From assembly GCF_029953635.1 (NCBI RefSeq), contig NZ_CP124543.1, forward strand, positions 1,839,455-1,903,454: 64,000 nt of DNA, given 5' to 3'. Within the stretch, counting starts at the first letter, position 1. The number at the start of each line of letters is the position of its first letter. The DNA comes from Halotia branconii CENA392 (lineage in GTDB: Bacteria; Cyanobacteriota; Cyanobacteriia; Cyanobacteriales; Nostocaceae). Both the position numbers and the translations under genes were made by a program. The notes under the pieces are model-generated. The model was not told where the DNA came from, did not search any database, and worked only from the letters and a program-made list of their open reading frames with translations. This document shows, in pieces, positions 55,850 to 64,000 of the stretch.

Positions 55850-56275
55850 ATGATTACACCAATGCGGGTTTTTGTACTGATTTTTAATGCCAATACCGAA
55901 AATGAGGGGATTCATACTATTCGGGTAGGCGATCGCAATAAAATTCTGATGTTTGAATCAGAAGACGATGCTCTGCGCTTTGCTCTTTTGCTAGAAGCTC
56001 AAGATTTCCCCGTACCTACAGTAGACGCACTTGATGCAGAAGAAATCAAGGAGTTTTGTGAAAGTGCGGGGTACGAGTGGGAGATAATTCCAGAAAATAG
56101 CGATTTAATTATTCCCCCAGAAATTAACTTGGAAGAAACCGACTGGCAAGCTGATGACCAAAAAGAGGATATTGATGACTCTTTTCGTTTTAACCAAGTA
56201 CCACCAGCTGAAGAGCCAGAATTATCCGATTCTGAACTCGATAAAATTCGTCGCCAATTAGAAGGATTATTGTAA
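55850..56275 (+). CDS. DUF3110-type small cyanobacterial protein
   Basis: This 141-residue protein begins MRVFVLIFNANTENEGIHTI at residue 5, with a TAAGGA before the ATG at 55850. The N-terminal 80 residues (MFESEDDALRFALLLEAQDF, PVPTVDALDAEEIKEFCESA) are the DUF3110 domain of cyanobacteria and plastids. The rest is an acidic linker ending ELDKIRRQLEGLL. The function is unknown. Confidence 0.8.
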   Translation: MITPMRVFVLIFNANTENEGIHTIRVGDRNKILMFESEDDALRFALLLEAQDFPVPTVDALDAEEIKEFCESAGYEWEIIPENSDLIIPPEINLEETDWQADDQKEDIDDSFRFNQVPPAEEPELSDSELDKIRRQLEGLL

Positions 56276-56666
56276 TTAGTCAGTGGTCAGTAGTCAGTGG
56301 TTGTTGGTTATGAAAACTGAACAAATGACCAGGGCTTCGCCCTTAAGGAAGAGGTTCGAGGGAAGTATTTCGGCTGCGCGGCAATTGAGTTTCGACTACG
56401 CTCAACTGCCGCGTAGTCGAAACTCAACAACCGGGAGGCAGCGCGGTCTTGGCTTATAGCCTACCGCAGGATGGGCGTAGCGCTGTAGATAAGCGACTGT
56501 CGTGGAAGAAGTGATGATTTTTTCTTCTTTCTTCTTTGGTCATGATACAAGCCCTGTCGTCAAAGGCGATTCCAAGCTTCTTTCAAACTAGAAAACTTCT
56601 TGCTTCTTCCTTCGTTTCTGACAACTGACAACTGACAACTAACAACTGACACAGGACAAATGACTT
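56276..56666. repeat. Repeat-dense spacer (STRR heptamers and palindromes)
   Basis: 56276-56300 and 56618-56650 are heptamer runs (GTCAGTG/GTCAGTA, CTGACAA). 56340-56470 is a long nested palindrome with GAGTTTCGACTACGCTCAACTGC and its inverted copy GCGTAGTCGAAACTCAAC. No gene is seen. The heptamers end about 16 bases before the murQ start, so its ribosome site is poor. Confidence 0.7.
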
Positions 56667-57593
56667 ATGACAAATTGGCAAGAACGCGGACATCTTTTGA
56701 CCGAGCAAGTAAATCCAAATAGTCTTAATTTAGACCAACTGAGTTCTCTAGAATTAGTAGAATTATTTAATAGCGAGGATCAAAAGGCAGTTGAGGCGGT
56801 GGCTGCGGCTAAAGTTGAGTTAGCCCAAGCAATTGAACGTACTGCGGAGCGTTTGCACCAAGGAGGGCGCTTGTTTTATGTTGGTGCGGGAACAAGTGGC
56901 AGGTTAGGGGTGTTAGATGCCGCTGAGTGTCCACCTACTTTTTGTACACCTCCAGAATTAGTACAGGGGATAATAGCAGGTGGAGCTGGCGCATTGGTAC
57001 GTAGTTCAGAAGATTTAGAAGATCGTGCTGAAGATGGAGAAGCGGCGATCGCTCAAAGACACATCACTCAACTAGATGTAGTAGTCGGTATTACTGCTGG
57101 TGGAACTACACCTTTTGTTCACGGTGCGCTTAATGCTGCTCGACAACGGGGAGCAGTTACCATTTTTATTGCTTGTGTTCCAGCAACACAAGTCAGCTTT
57201 GATGCCGATATTGACATTCGTTTGTTAACAGGGCCAGAAATTCTCGCAGGTTCTACTCGCTTGAAAGCTGGTACAGTCACAAAGTTAGCTTTAAATATCC
57301 TGTCTACAGGAGTGATGGTAAAACTGGGCAAAGTTTATGGCAATCGCATGGTAGATGTTGCAGTCACAAATCAAAAGTTACGCGATCGCGCTTTGCGAAT
57401 TTTGCAAGATCTTACTGGTTTAAGTCGTGAAACTGCTGGTTTTTTATTAGAAAATAGTGGTAAGTGGGTCAAATTGGCACTATTAATGCACTGGACTGGT
57501 TTAGCAAAAGACGAGGGCGATCGCTTGTTATCAGAACACAAAGGTAATCTGCGAACCGCGGTTGAAAACTACAAAAACAACAAGCAAATCTAA
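56667..57593 (+). CDS. murQ: N-acetylmuramic acid 6-phosphate etherase
   Basis: This 308-residue SIS-domain lyase splits the lactyl ether of MurNAc-6-P during peptidoglycan recycling. It has the opening LTEQVNPNSLNLDQLSSLEL, the SIS core FYVGAGTSGRLGVLDAAECP, then PTFCTPPELVQGIIAGG, the catalytic region SEDLEDRAEDGEAAI, VVGITAGGTTPFVHGAL, ILAGSTRLKAGTVTKLALN and the C-terminal helix bundle. The length is normal. No kinase or permease for MurNAc lies next to it. Confidence 0.96.
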   Translation: MTNWQERGHLLTEQVNPNSLNLDQLSSLELVELFNSEDQKAVEAVAAAKVELAQAIERTAERLHQGGRLFYVGAGTSGRLGVLDAAECPPTFCTPPELVQGIIAGGAGALVRSSEDLEDRAEDGEAAIAQRHITQLDVVVGITAGGTTPFVHGALNAARQRGAVTIFIACVPATQVSFDADIDIRLLTGPEILAGSTRLKAGTVTKLALNILSTGVMVKLGKVYGNRMVDVAVTNQKLRDRALRILQDLTGLSRETAGFLLENSGKWVKLALLMHWTGLAKDEGDRLLSEHKGNLRTAVENYKNNKQI

Positions 57594-58008
57594 GAGGTCA
57601 AGTCGCTTTACTCTAATTAAAAATTAAAAATTATTAATTAAAAATTGCAAGACACTTCAGTTAGTTATTAGTTATCAATTATCAGTTTTCACTGTTAACT
57701 GGTTTCCAGGCGCAGAACTTTTCAAGATGTTTTTCTTGTTAATTTTTAATTGTATATTTTTAATTCAAAAAAGTCATTCCCATGTTTTAAACGTAGGTTT
57801 CCTCCTGACTTGTCAAAGGAAACCAGCCAAAACTTCATCGTCATATTCAAAGCGTTTTTGCTATAGTTTTGTACGCTATCGTACCAATCTATCTTGAGCC
57901 AGATCCCAACTTTAAGCATAATATTTTACTTTTATTTGTGTAATAACTCTGCCACAAAGCAGTAACTCTGGGTTTTCTATTCTTTTATAGAAACCTTTTG
58001 CTTTCCTC
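57594..58008. other. Spacer before the signalling cluster
   Basis: 415 bases. 57616-57650 and 57737-57772 are AATTTTTAAT/ATTAAAAATT runs that form long A/T dyads. 57660-57700 is a TTATTAGTTATCAATTATCAG-type repeat. The rest upstream of 58009 lacks a recognisable motif. Confidence 0.45.
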
Positions 58009-58740
58009 ATGGTGTTATCCATGTCCAACTTTGATCTTGCCTTGCACAATCGGTTACTAGCCTCCTTACCTACAGCAGAATATCAGCGTCTGCGTCCTCA
58101 TCTAGAGCCAGTATCTCTACTTTTAGGACAAGAGCTTTATCAAATGGGAGAACCAATTACTCATGTGTACTTTCCGCTGAAGGCGCTCGTTTCGCTAATC
58201 AGTTCAGTTGATGGTTCTGCAACCGAGTTTGGGTTAATTGGTAATGAAGGTATGGTTGGAATTTCGGCGCTTTTAGGAGGCGACTTTACAATCAGTCGAG
58301 CAATTGTGCAAGTCGCGGATGGAGCGATTAGAATCAATGCCCAGGTTTTGAAGACAGAATTTGATCGTGGCGGAGTTCTACAAAAGCAGCTATTTCTCTA
58401 TCTCCAGTTATTTTTAACTCAAACTGTTCAAAATGCTGCTTGCCAAGCACACCATCGCATTGAGCAACGTTTAGCTCGTTGGTTGCTATCTATTCAAGAT
58501 CAATTACAACAAAATAATTTGTTCCTCACACAGAAGTATATTGCTGAATTATTGGGAACCCGTCGTGCCACAATTACAGAAGCCGCAGGACATCTCCAAC
58601 AAGCAGGAATGATCCACTACAAGCGCGGTGAAATTACCATTCTGGATCGTCCTGCTTTGGAGCAAACTGCTTGCAGTTGTTATGCGCTACTACGCCGTGA
58701 GCAAGAACGCCTGCACTGTATTAGCGAAAAAATTCGTTAA
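58009..58740 (+). CDS. Crp/Fnr-family transcription regulator, tandem copy 1
   Basis: This 243-residue protein (a second ATG at 58021 is possible) has a cNMP-like beta-roll (about 25-130, with GEPITHVYFPLKALVSLISS and GNEGMVGISALLGGD) and a winged helix (about 165-225, LLGTRRATITEAAGHLQQAG, MIHYKRGEITILDR). The cAMP-contacting Arg-Ser motif of Crp is not seen; the EGMVG loop marks a branch with another or no ligand. It is followed 13 bases later by a paralogue, so the two may form heterodimers. Confidence 0.88.
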   Translation: MVLSMSNFDLALHNRLLASLPTAEYQRLRPHLEPVSLLLGQELYQMGEPITHVYFPLKALVSLISSVDGSATEFGLIGNEGMVGISALLGGDFTISRAIVQVADGAIRINAQVLKTEFDRGGVLQKQLFLYLQLFLTQTVQNAACQAHHRIEQRLARWLLSIQDQLQQNNLFLTQKYIAELLGTRRATITEAAGHLQQAGMIHYKRGEITILDRPALEQTACSCYALLRREQERLHCISEKIR

Positions 58741-58753
58741 ACTCCATCGATCA

Positions 58754-59491
58754 ATGGATAAATCCCAAAACGAAAGTGACTTAAACACCTCGCAATCACT
58801 CAACCATTTACTAGCTACTTTACCAAAAGCCGACTATCTTCGCTTAGCCCCCTATCTGCGGCAGGTCAAGTTGAGCTTGGGGTGCATCCTGTACGAACCA
58901 GGTGAACTAATTACAACTGTTTACTTTCCCAACCAATCGATGATTTCGCTGGTGCAAATCATGGAAGATGGTTCAACCATCGAAGCGGGGATCGTCGGTA
59001 ATGATGGTATAGTCGGTTATTCAGTGTATTTAGGTGGCGAATACACGATGAGTCGTGCCATTGTCCAAATTCCTGGCAGCGCGATCGCTTTAGATGCCGC
59101 TATCCTAAAAGCAGAATTTGAGCGTAGCAGTGGGCTGCAAAAGTTATTGCTGCGTTACACTCAGGCATTGCTCGCGCAAATTAGCCAAACCGCCGCCTGT
59201 AATCGATTTCATCCAACCGAAGAAAGGTTGGCTCGCTGGTTATTACAATCACAGGACTTTGCTCGGTCGGCAACATTGCAGTTGACTCAAGACTTTCTTT
59301 CGAGCATGTTAGGCACTCGGCGTGCTAGCATCACGGTCGCTGCCAGAACGCTGCAACAGGCAGGACTAATTAACTACAACCGGGGACATATCCAAATATT
59401 GAACCGTGAAGCACTCGAATCGGCTGCCTGCGAGTGTTACAGTATTGTTCGCTCTGAGTATGATCGCTTGCTTGATATTCAAACCAACTAA
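58754..59491 (+). CDS. Crp/Fnr-family transcription regulator, tandem copy 2
   Basis: The ATG at 58754 gives 245 residues (MDKSQNESDLNTSQSLNHLL) and no overlap; the frame opens further upstream at 58628, inside the first copy, without homology. It shares GELITTVYFPNQSMISLVQI, EAGIVGNDGIVGYSVYLGGE, FHPTEERLARWLL, SSMLGTRRASITVAARTLQQ and AGLINYNRGHIQILNREAL with the upstream copy, about half identical by eye. The DNA-reading helix differs at several positions, so target sites may differ. Confidence 0.88.
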   Translation: MDKSQNESDLNTSQSLNHLLATLPKADYLRLAPYLRQVKLSLGCILYEPGELITTVYFPNQSMISLVQIMEDGSTIEAGIVGNDGIVGYSVYLGGEYTMSRAIVQIPGSAIALDAAILKAEFERSSGLQKLLLRYTQALLAQISQTAACNRFHPTEERLARWLLQSQDFARSATLQLTQDFLSSMLGTRRASITVAARTLQQAGLINYNRGHIQILNREALESAACECYSIVRSEYDRLLDIQTN

Positions 59492-59692
59492 CCACAAAGT
59501 TGAGAATGTTGGTTCTATGTACGCTAGCGTACCCATAAGTATTCACAGTTATGACATAGTAAATAAGTCCACTCACGATCGCTGAGAATATCCTCTGTGC
59601 ATTAAGCAGATCGATATTCATGTTGATTGAGTAACACAATCAGTGGTTGGTGTTTGATTGAATAATTTTGATGCTAAAGGGCGTTTGGGCGA

Positions 59693-60151
59693 ATGATGGA
59701 CATCAATGAATACAGCATTTTACTCATTGAAGATGACTCAAACGACATTTTGTTTGTGCAACGAGCTTTTCGCCAAGTGAATGCAACCAACCCAATTCGG
59801 ATTGTCAAAGACGGTGATGCTGCAATTGACTATCTAGCTGGAGAAGGAAAATATGCTGATCGCGATCGCTATCCTTTGCCTGCTTTGATTTTGCTAGATT
59901 TAAAGTTACCTCGTCGCTCTGGGATCGAAATTTTGGAATGGATGAGACAGCAACCTGGCATTAAGCGCATTCCAGTAGTTATATTAACTTCCTCCAGAGA
60001 GAGTTTAGATATTGATCTGTCTTACGACCTAGGGGTGAATTCTTATTTAGTGAAACCTGTTAGATTTGATGCGCTGGCGAAAATGATTGCAGCTTTGGAT
60101 AGCTATTGGTTACAGATAAACGAATATCCCTCAGTTTTACCAGCAGGTTAG
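59693..60151 (+). CDS. Single-domain response regulator (Rcp1-like)
   Basis: This 152-residue receiver has the acidic pair in LLIEDDSNDILF, phospho-acceptor in LILLDLKLPRRSG, Thr in VVILTSSRE and Lys in SYLVKPVRF. AIDYLAGEGKYADRDRYPLP is the characteristic Rcp1-like insertion. Tandem ATGs at 59693 and 59696 make the start uncertain by one codon. A kinase gene follows on the same strand after 58 bases, as in phytochrome/Rcp pairs. Confidence 0.9.
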   Translation: MMDINEYSILLIEDDSNDILFVQRAFRQVNATNPIRIVKDGDAAIDYLAGEGKYADRDRYPLPALILLDLKLPRRSGIEILEWMRQQPGIKRIPVVILTSSRESLDIDLSYDLGVNSYLVKPVRFDALAKMIAALDSYWLQINEYPSVLPAG

Positions 60152-60209
60152 ATGAGGGTTATAAATTTAATTTGATTGGCAATTATTGAGTAAATTTTAG
60201 TGCAGTTTC

Positions 60210-61703
60210 ATGGAGTTAGAGCGATCGCTACAACGGATTTTGTTGATTGAAGACAATCCCAATGATCGATTATTGATCGCTCGTGAACTGAGGCGAGAGT
60301 TTCCCGATATTCAAATTCAAAAGGCTTTAGATTGGACTGAAATCAATCAAGCATTTGCTGATGATACATTCGATTTTGTCATAACTGATTATGAATTAAA
60401 TTGGACGACTGGTTTAGACGTGCTACGTGCAGTCAAAGATCATGACTCTAATCGCCCTATAATTATGTTTACCAACTCTGGCACGCAGGAAATAGCAGTA
60501 GAAGCTATGAAAGCGGGCTTAGATGATTATGTAATCAAATCGCCAAAACATTTTGTCCGCTTGCCTCAAGCTGTACGAACGGTATGGGGAAATTCCCAAA
60601 TTCGCCGCAAAGCATCAAAATTAGAATTTCGGTTACAATTTTTGCTCAACGAACTAAAGGTAGGTGTATTTCGCACTACACTCGACGGACAACTCCTAGA
60701 AGCCAGCGAGGGATTGCTGCGATTATTAAACCTGCACTCCTTATCTGAAGCCCAAACGTTTTTCCAAGAAAATTTGATGTTGAATGCTATTGAGCGCACA
60801 AGACAGACGCAATGGCAACGAGAAGTCAGCTTAGATGATTCTGGGAAATTATTGTGGTTACAGATCAGTGAAACACTCGTGCAACTAAATGGCAAAACAG
60901 TCATTGATGGCTTAGTAAGTAACATTACCGAACAGAAACAGACGGCTGCGGCTGTGCGATCGCTCAACCAAACTCTAGAACAGCGAGTAAAAGAACGAAC
61001 TATCCGCTTAGAGATGCTAAATCGAGAACTGGAAATATTTGCCTTTTCGGTGTCCCACGACTTGCGAACGCCAATTCGTCAGATCGATGGGTTTGCCACC
61101 CTCCTAAAGCAGCAACTACAATCAATTACAGTTGATGAAACCGTTGTACACTATCTCCAGCAAATAAACGAACTGACTGCTCGCTCCGGTAAAATGATTG
61201 ATGACTTGCTACAATTTTCCCGGACTGGGCGAGTAGAAATGCAGTATACCACCGTAAATATGGAGCGACTGGTGCAAGAAGCAAAACGGCAAGTGGAAAC
61301 TCAATTAGCAGGACGTAATATTCGGTGGCAAATTGCATCGCTACCTACGGTAAGAGGCGATCGCAACTTGTTACGCCAAGTCTGGCAAAACTTGATTGAA
61401 AACGCTGTTAAATACACTCGCTTCCGTGAACAAGCAGAGATTGCGATCGGCAGTGGTGTGAATGAAGGCGAAACAATTTTTTTTGTACGCGATAATGGTA
61501 TTGGTTTTGACAAAGATGAGGCACAGCGTCTGTTTGGCGTATTTCAGCGTCTTGCTAATGCTCAAGTCTTTGAGGGAACAGGCATTGGATTAGCCAATGT
61601 ACAGAGAGTAATTTACCGTCATGGAGGTCGTCTCTGGGCAGAAGGAAAACTGAATGTAGGCGCAACTTTTTACTTTTCTTTACCCTCTATTTCTAACTTT
61701 TGA
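60210..61703 (+). CDS. Sensor histidine kinase with N-terminal receiver
   Basis: This 497-residue kinase has a receiver (1-125; Asp in FVITDYELNW, Lys in YVIKSP) and a middle PAS-like part (about 145-240; VGVFRTTLDGQLLEASEGLL then PAC-like DGLVSNITEQKQ). A coiled coil (245-270) and HisKA with His283 in SVSHDLRTPIRQ follow, then HATPase with QVWQNLIENAVKYT, RDNGIGF and GTGIGLANVQR. The kinase core is typical of cyanobacterial phytochrome-class kinases. No membrane helix is visible. Confidence 0.88.
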   Translation: MELERSLQRILLIEDNPNDRLLIARELRREFPDIQIQKALDWTEINQAFADDTFDFVITDYELNWTTGLDVLRAVKDHDSNRPIIMFTNSGTQEIAVEAMKAGLDDYVIKSPKHFVRLPQAVRTVWGNSQIRRKASKLEFRLQFLLNELKVGVFRTTLDGQLLEASEGLLRLLNLHSLSEAQTFFQENLMLNAIERTRQTQWQREVSLDDSGKLLWLQISETLVQLNGKTVIDGLVSNITEQKQTAAAVRSLNQTLEQRVKERTIRLEMLNRELEIFAFSVSHDLRTPIRQIDGFATLLKQQLQSITVDETVVHYLQQINELTARSGKMIDDLLQFSRTGRVEMQYTTVNMERLVQEAKRQVETQLAGRNIRWQIASLPTVRGDRNLLRQVWQNLIENAVKYTRFREQAEIAIGSGVNEGETIFFVRDNGIGFDKDEAQRLFGVFQRLANAQVFEGTGIGLANVQRVIYRHGGRLWAEGKLNVGATFYFSLPSISNF

Positions 61704-61972
61704 TTCTTACTCAATAAAATTGGATAAACAGTCCACTGCTTTGCAAAAGTCAAATCTGCCTTGATTATCAGTAAATAATCGGAAATAAAGCCTAAAAATC
61801 TCGATATATCTTCCTCTCGGTAGTTACGGTAATAAATAGAGCATCTTATATTGACTTTTATACTGACAAATCAAAATAAAAAATCATAGCTCTGCTATTC
61901 ATAGTTGTTGAGCTAACCCAAATTAAGTATTGATTTGGTGTCAACTGTATACAATTCTTCGTCAATGTCCCA
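61704..61972. other. Spacer between the two kinases, possible promoter
   Basis: 269 bases with no gene and no dispersed repeat; AT-rich. The distance suggests that the hybrid kinase has its own promoter rather than being translated in one short-spaced operon with the upstream kinase. Confidence 0.35.
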
Positions 61973-63949
61973 ATGCAAGTTCATTTGCCCACCTCTATGC
62001 TGCAAATCCTTTTACTAGAAGATGACCCAGTAGATCATGAACTAATTGAGGCGACATTAAAGAATAATGGAATTGAAAGTAATTTAATTCGCGTTGCCTA
62101 TCGTCAAGACTTTCTAAAATGCTTAAATACGAGGCTTCCTGATCTCATTTTGGCAGATTATATTTTGCCTGAATTTGACGGTATAGCAGCACTAGAGTTG
62201 GCAAAAGCAATCTGCCCTGAAGTCCCTTTTATTCTTGTCTCTGGAGTCTTGGGTGAAGAGCAGGCAATTGACGCTTTAAAGCGAGGAGCAACAGATTATG
62301 TCTTGAAGCAACGTTTAGAACGGCTGATTCCGGCTATTCAAAGAACATGGCGGGAAAGTCAGGAACGTCAAGAACGACAGAAGGTTACGAAGGCGCTGAA
62401 ACAAACAGATGATTTATTACGTGCAATTGTTGATGCATCCCCTGTAAGTATTATTACGCTGAATCGCCAGCAGCGAGTCATGACCTGGAATACAACCGCC
62501 GAAGAACTTTACGGTTGGCAGGCAAAAGCAGTGATTGATCATACCTTACCACTCATTCCCAAAGCACAGCAGGAGTACTTTGATTGCTGCTTCAGTCGTA
62601 CTCTAGAAAATAATCGGGTTTCTAATCAAGATTTTCAACATCAAAAGCGAGATGGCAGTCTTATTGATGTGAGTTTATCGCTGGCTCCGTTGCACGACGC
62701 GGATGATAATATCTATGGGGTTGTGATGACAACGGTTGATAATACTATCCGTAAGCAGGTTGAAGCGCAGCGACTCGCCTTACTAGCACAAGAAAGAGCA
62801 GCTCGTACCGTTGCAGAAACAGCTAATCGAGTTAAAGATGAGTTTTTAGCAGTTCTTTCTCATGAGTTGCGTACACCTTTAAATGCCATTGTAGGCTGGA
62901 TTAAACTAATCCAAAAGGGAAACCTCAGTCCAACAATTCTGCAACGAGCATTAGATACCATTGAGCGCAACGCTGCTGCCCAAACTCAGCTAATCGAAGA
63001 CTTGCTTGATATTTCCCGTATTATTCGAGGACAAGTTAGTCTCAATATTCAGCCTGTTGATGTTATTGCATTAATCCAGACTACAAACGATACTCTGCGT
63101 CCGGCAGCAGAAGCAAAATCAATTCAAATTAAACTTGATTTGGTTACACCGCTTGATCGTATTTTGGCCGACCCCAACCGACTGCAACAAGTTTTTTGGA
63201 ATTTACTATCGAATGCCATCAAGTTTACCCCCCCTTCAGGTAAAGTAACGGTTCAGATCAATTTGATTGATTCCCTTTTGCAAATTCAAGTAGTTGATTC
63301 TGGTATCGGTATTGCACCTGATTTTTTGCCTTATGTATTTGAGTATTTCCGGCAAGCAGATGGTTCAACTACGCGATCGCAGGGTGGTTTAGGTCTGGGA
63401 CTCGCAATTACTCGTCATCTGGTTGAATTGCATGGGGGAACAATTCATGTTAGTAGTTCAGGATTAGGACAGGGTTCTACTTTTACTATCATCCTGCCAA
63501 TGCGCGTCGCTCAAGCAAATAATGAGTTTAGCCAGAAACAGGTGGAGAGTGATTTAAGTTTGCAAGGAGTCAAAGCAATCGTCGTAGACGATGACATTGA
63601 TGCACGAGAATTGATGACATTTGTTTTAGAACAACAAGGGGCAAAGGTCAAGAGTGCAGGAAATGTCCAAGAAGCATTAAGCCTTCTAAATCAGTTTCAA
63701 CCCGATGTGCTGATCAGCGACATCGGGATGCCTGATGAAGACGGTTATACTTTCTTACAAACAATACGCTCTCTGCCTAATTACCAACTTTGTAACATTC
63801 CGGCTGTTGCACTTACAGCTTATGCTAGAGAGGAAGATCGTCAACGCGCTTTAGAGGTTGGGTATCAAACCCATCTAGTCAAGCCGTTCGATCCATCAGA
63901 AGTTATCACTATCATCCATCAATTGGCTCAACACAAACTAAAAAGCTAG
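61973..63949 (+). CDS. Hybrid histidine kinase, receiver-PAS-kinase-receiver
   Basis: This 658-residue protein has an N-terminal receiver (about 9-130; Asp in LILADYILPEFDG, Lys in YVLKQ), one PAS domain (about 145-265), HisKA with His297 in AVLSHELRTPLN, HATPase (FWNLLSNAIKFTP, DSGIGI, GLGLGLAIT) and a C-terminal receiver (about 535-655; AIVVDDDIDARE, VLISDIGMPDEDG, LVKPF). Two receivers around one kinase suggest a phosphorelay. Start at 61973; an ATG at residue 9 (61997) is possible. The block shares strand and order with the regulator and kinase just upstream. Confidence 0.9.
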   Translation: MQVHLPTSMLQILLLEDDPVDHELIEATLKNNGIESNLIRVAYRQDFLKCLNTRLPDLILADYILPEFDGIAALELAKAICPEVPFILVSGVLGEEQAIDALKRGATDYVLKQRLERLIPAIQRTWRESQERQERQKVTKALKQTDDLLRAIVDASPVSIITLNRQQRVMTWNTTAEELYGWQAKAVIDHTLPLIPKAQQEYFDCCFSRTLENNRVSNQDFQHQKRDGSLIDVSLSLAPLHDADDNIYGVVMTTVDNTIRKQVEAQRLALLAQERAARTVAETANRVKDEFLAVLSHELRTPLNAIVGWIKLIQKGNLSPTILQRALDTIERNAAAQTQLIEDLLDISRIIRGQVSLNIQPVDVIALIQTTNDTLRPAAEAKSIQIKLDLVTPLDRILADPNRLQQVFWNLLSNAIKFTPPSGKVTVQINLIDSLLQIQVVDSGIGIAPDFLPYVFEYFRQADGSTTRSQGGLGLGLAITRHLVELHGGTIHVSSSGLGQGSTFTIILPMRVAQANNEFSQKQVESDLSLQGVKAIVVDDDIDARELMTFVLEQQGAKVKSAGNVQEALSLLNQFQPDVLISDIGMPDEDGYTFLQTIRSLPNYQLCNIPAVALTAYAREEDRQRALEVGYQTHLVKPFDPSEVITIIHQLAQHKLKS

Positions 63950-64000
63950 TACCGCAAGGCGAAATTAAAAATTAAAAATGAACACAGCATAAGCTTTTCA

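Noticed and set aside
2560-56650. Heptamer and palindrome runs that could be mistaken for CRISPR arrays
   Set aside because: Units are 7 bases or nested palindromes with no regular 30-40-base spacers and no cas genes, so they are STRR-like and dispersed repeats.
58628-58753. Upstream extension of the second Crp-like gene
   Set aside because: Its 42 codons overlap the first copy in another frame and have no match to the family; the ATG at 58754 gives the normal length.
1-64000. tRNA or rRNA genes
   Set aside because: No cloverleaf with a T-loop GGTTCRANTCC pattern and acceptor pairing was found by eye; a covariance-model scan would be decisive.

Overview
The window looks like chromosome of a filamentous, probably heterocyst-forming cyanobacterium (Nostocales-like). 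The reasons are the many GCGATCGC (HIP1) palindromes inside genes and spacers, low to moderate GC, typical cyanobacterial families (CP12, DUF3177-, DUF3110- and DUF4912-type proteins, a two-domain sucrose-phosphate synthase, a giant TamB, Rcp1-like regulators with multi-PAS kinases), and spacers filled with heptanucleotide tandem repeats and small palindromic elements. I found no tRNA, rRNA, transposase, integrase, relaxase or CRISPR array. The species cannot be fixed from the sequence alone.

Layout. 1-6000: the start of a cyclic-nucleotide-binding-type protein (cut by the window edge), a pectate-lyase-fold lipoprotein, an orphan DhaL, a nitrilase-family amidase, a NIF3-family protein and a decayed toxin-antitoxin remnant. 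6001-15999: nine genes on the minus strand that read as a stripped-down type IV secretion (T4SS)-like machine, in the order VirB2-like pilin candidate, VirB3-like, VirB4 ATPase, VirB5/TrbJ-like, VirB6/TrbL-like, two VirB8-like paralogues, VirB10-like, VirB9-like. No VirB11, VirD4 or relaxase is present. It is divided from a divergent response regulator/hybrid kinase pair (17161-19934) by a 1.16-kb spacer. 20194-23185: guaA and cbiD. 23351-26137: a cluster of toxin-antitoxin modules, some decayed, with a lipase-like hydrolase. 26268-31422: small cyanobacterial genes, cp12, a FIST sensor protein, a phosphoesterase and trmB. 31802-36355: a VIT/von Willebrand protein, a small membrane protein, a protein of six exact 19-residue repeats and a DUF2934-like protein. 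37541-41776: a 1411-residue membrane protein joining a PstS-like domain to five tandem DUF4912-type repeats. 42015-46405: MAPEG, two more toxin-antitoxin modules, a LivF/NatE-type ATPase and a glutamine amidotransferase. 46989-55398: sucrose-phosphate synthase with a phosphatase-like domain that has lost key residues, a small CxxC protein and TamB. 55850-57593: a DUF3110-type protein and murQ. 58009-63949: a signalling block of two tandem Crp/Fnr-like regulators, a response regulator and two kinases.

The most notable system is the T4SS-like operon. It carries core assembly parts (pilin candidate, inner-membrane scaffold, assembly ATPase, periplasmic core) but nothing for DNA processing or substrate coupling. 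The second theme is repeat traffic. Six copies of a small element with TAGGACTTACGCA-type inverted ends lie in spacers, one of them inside the T4SS operon. Other dispersed repeats appear to have been taken into reading frame inside cbiD and tamB.
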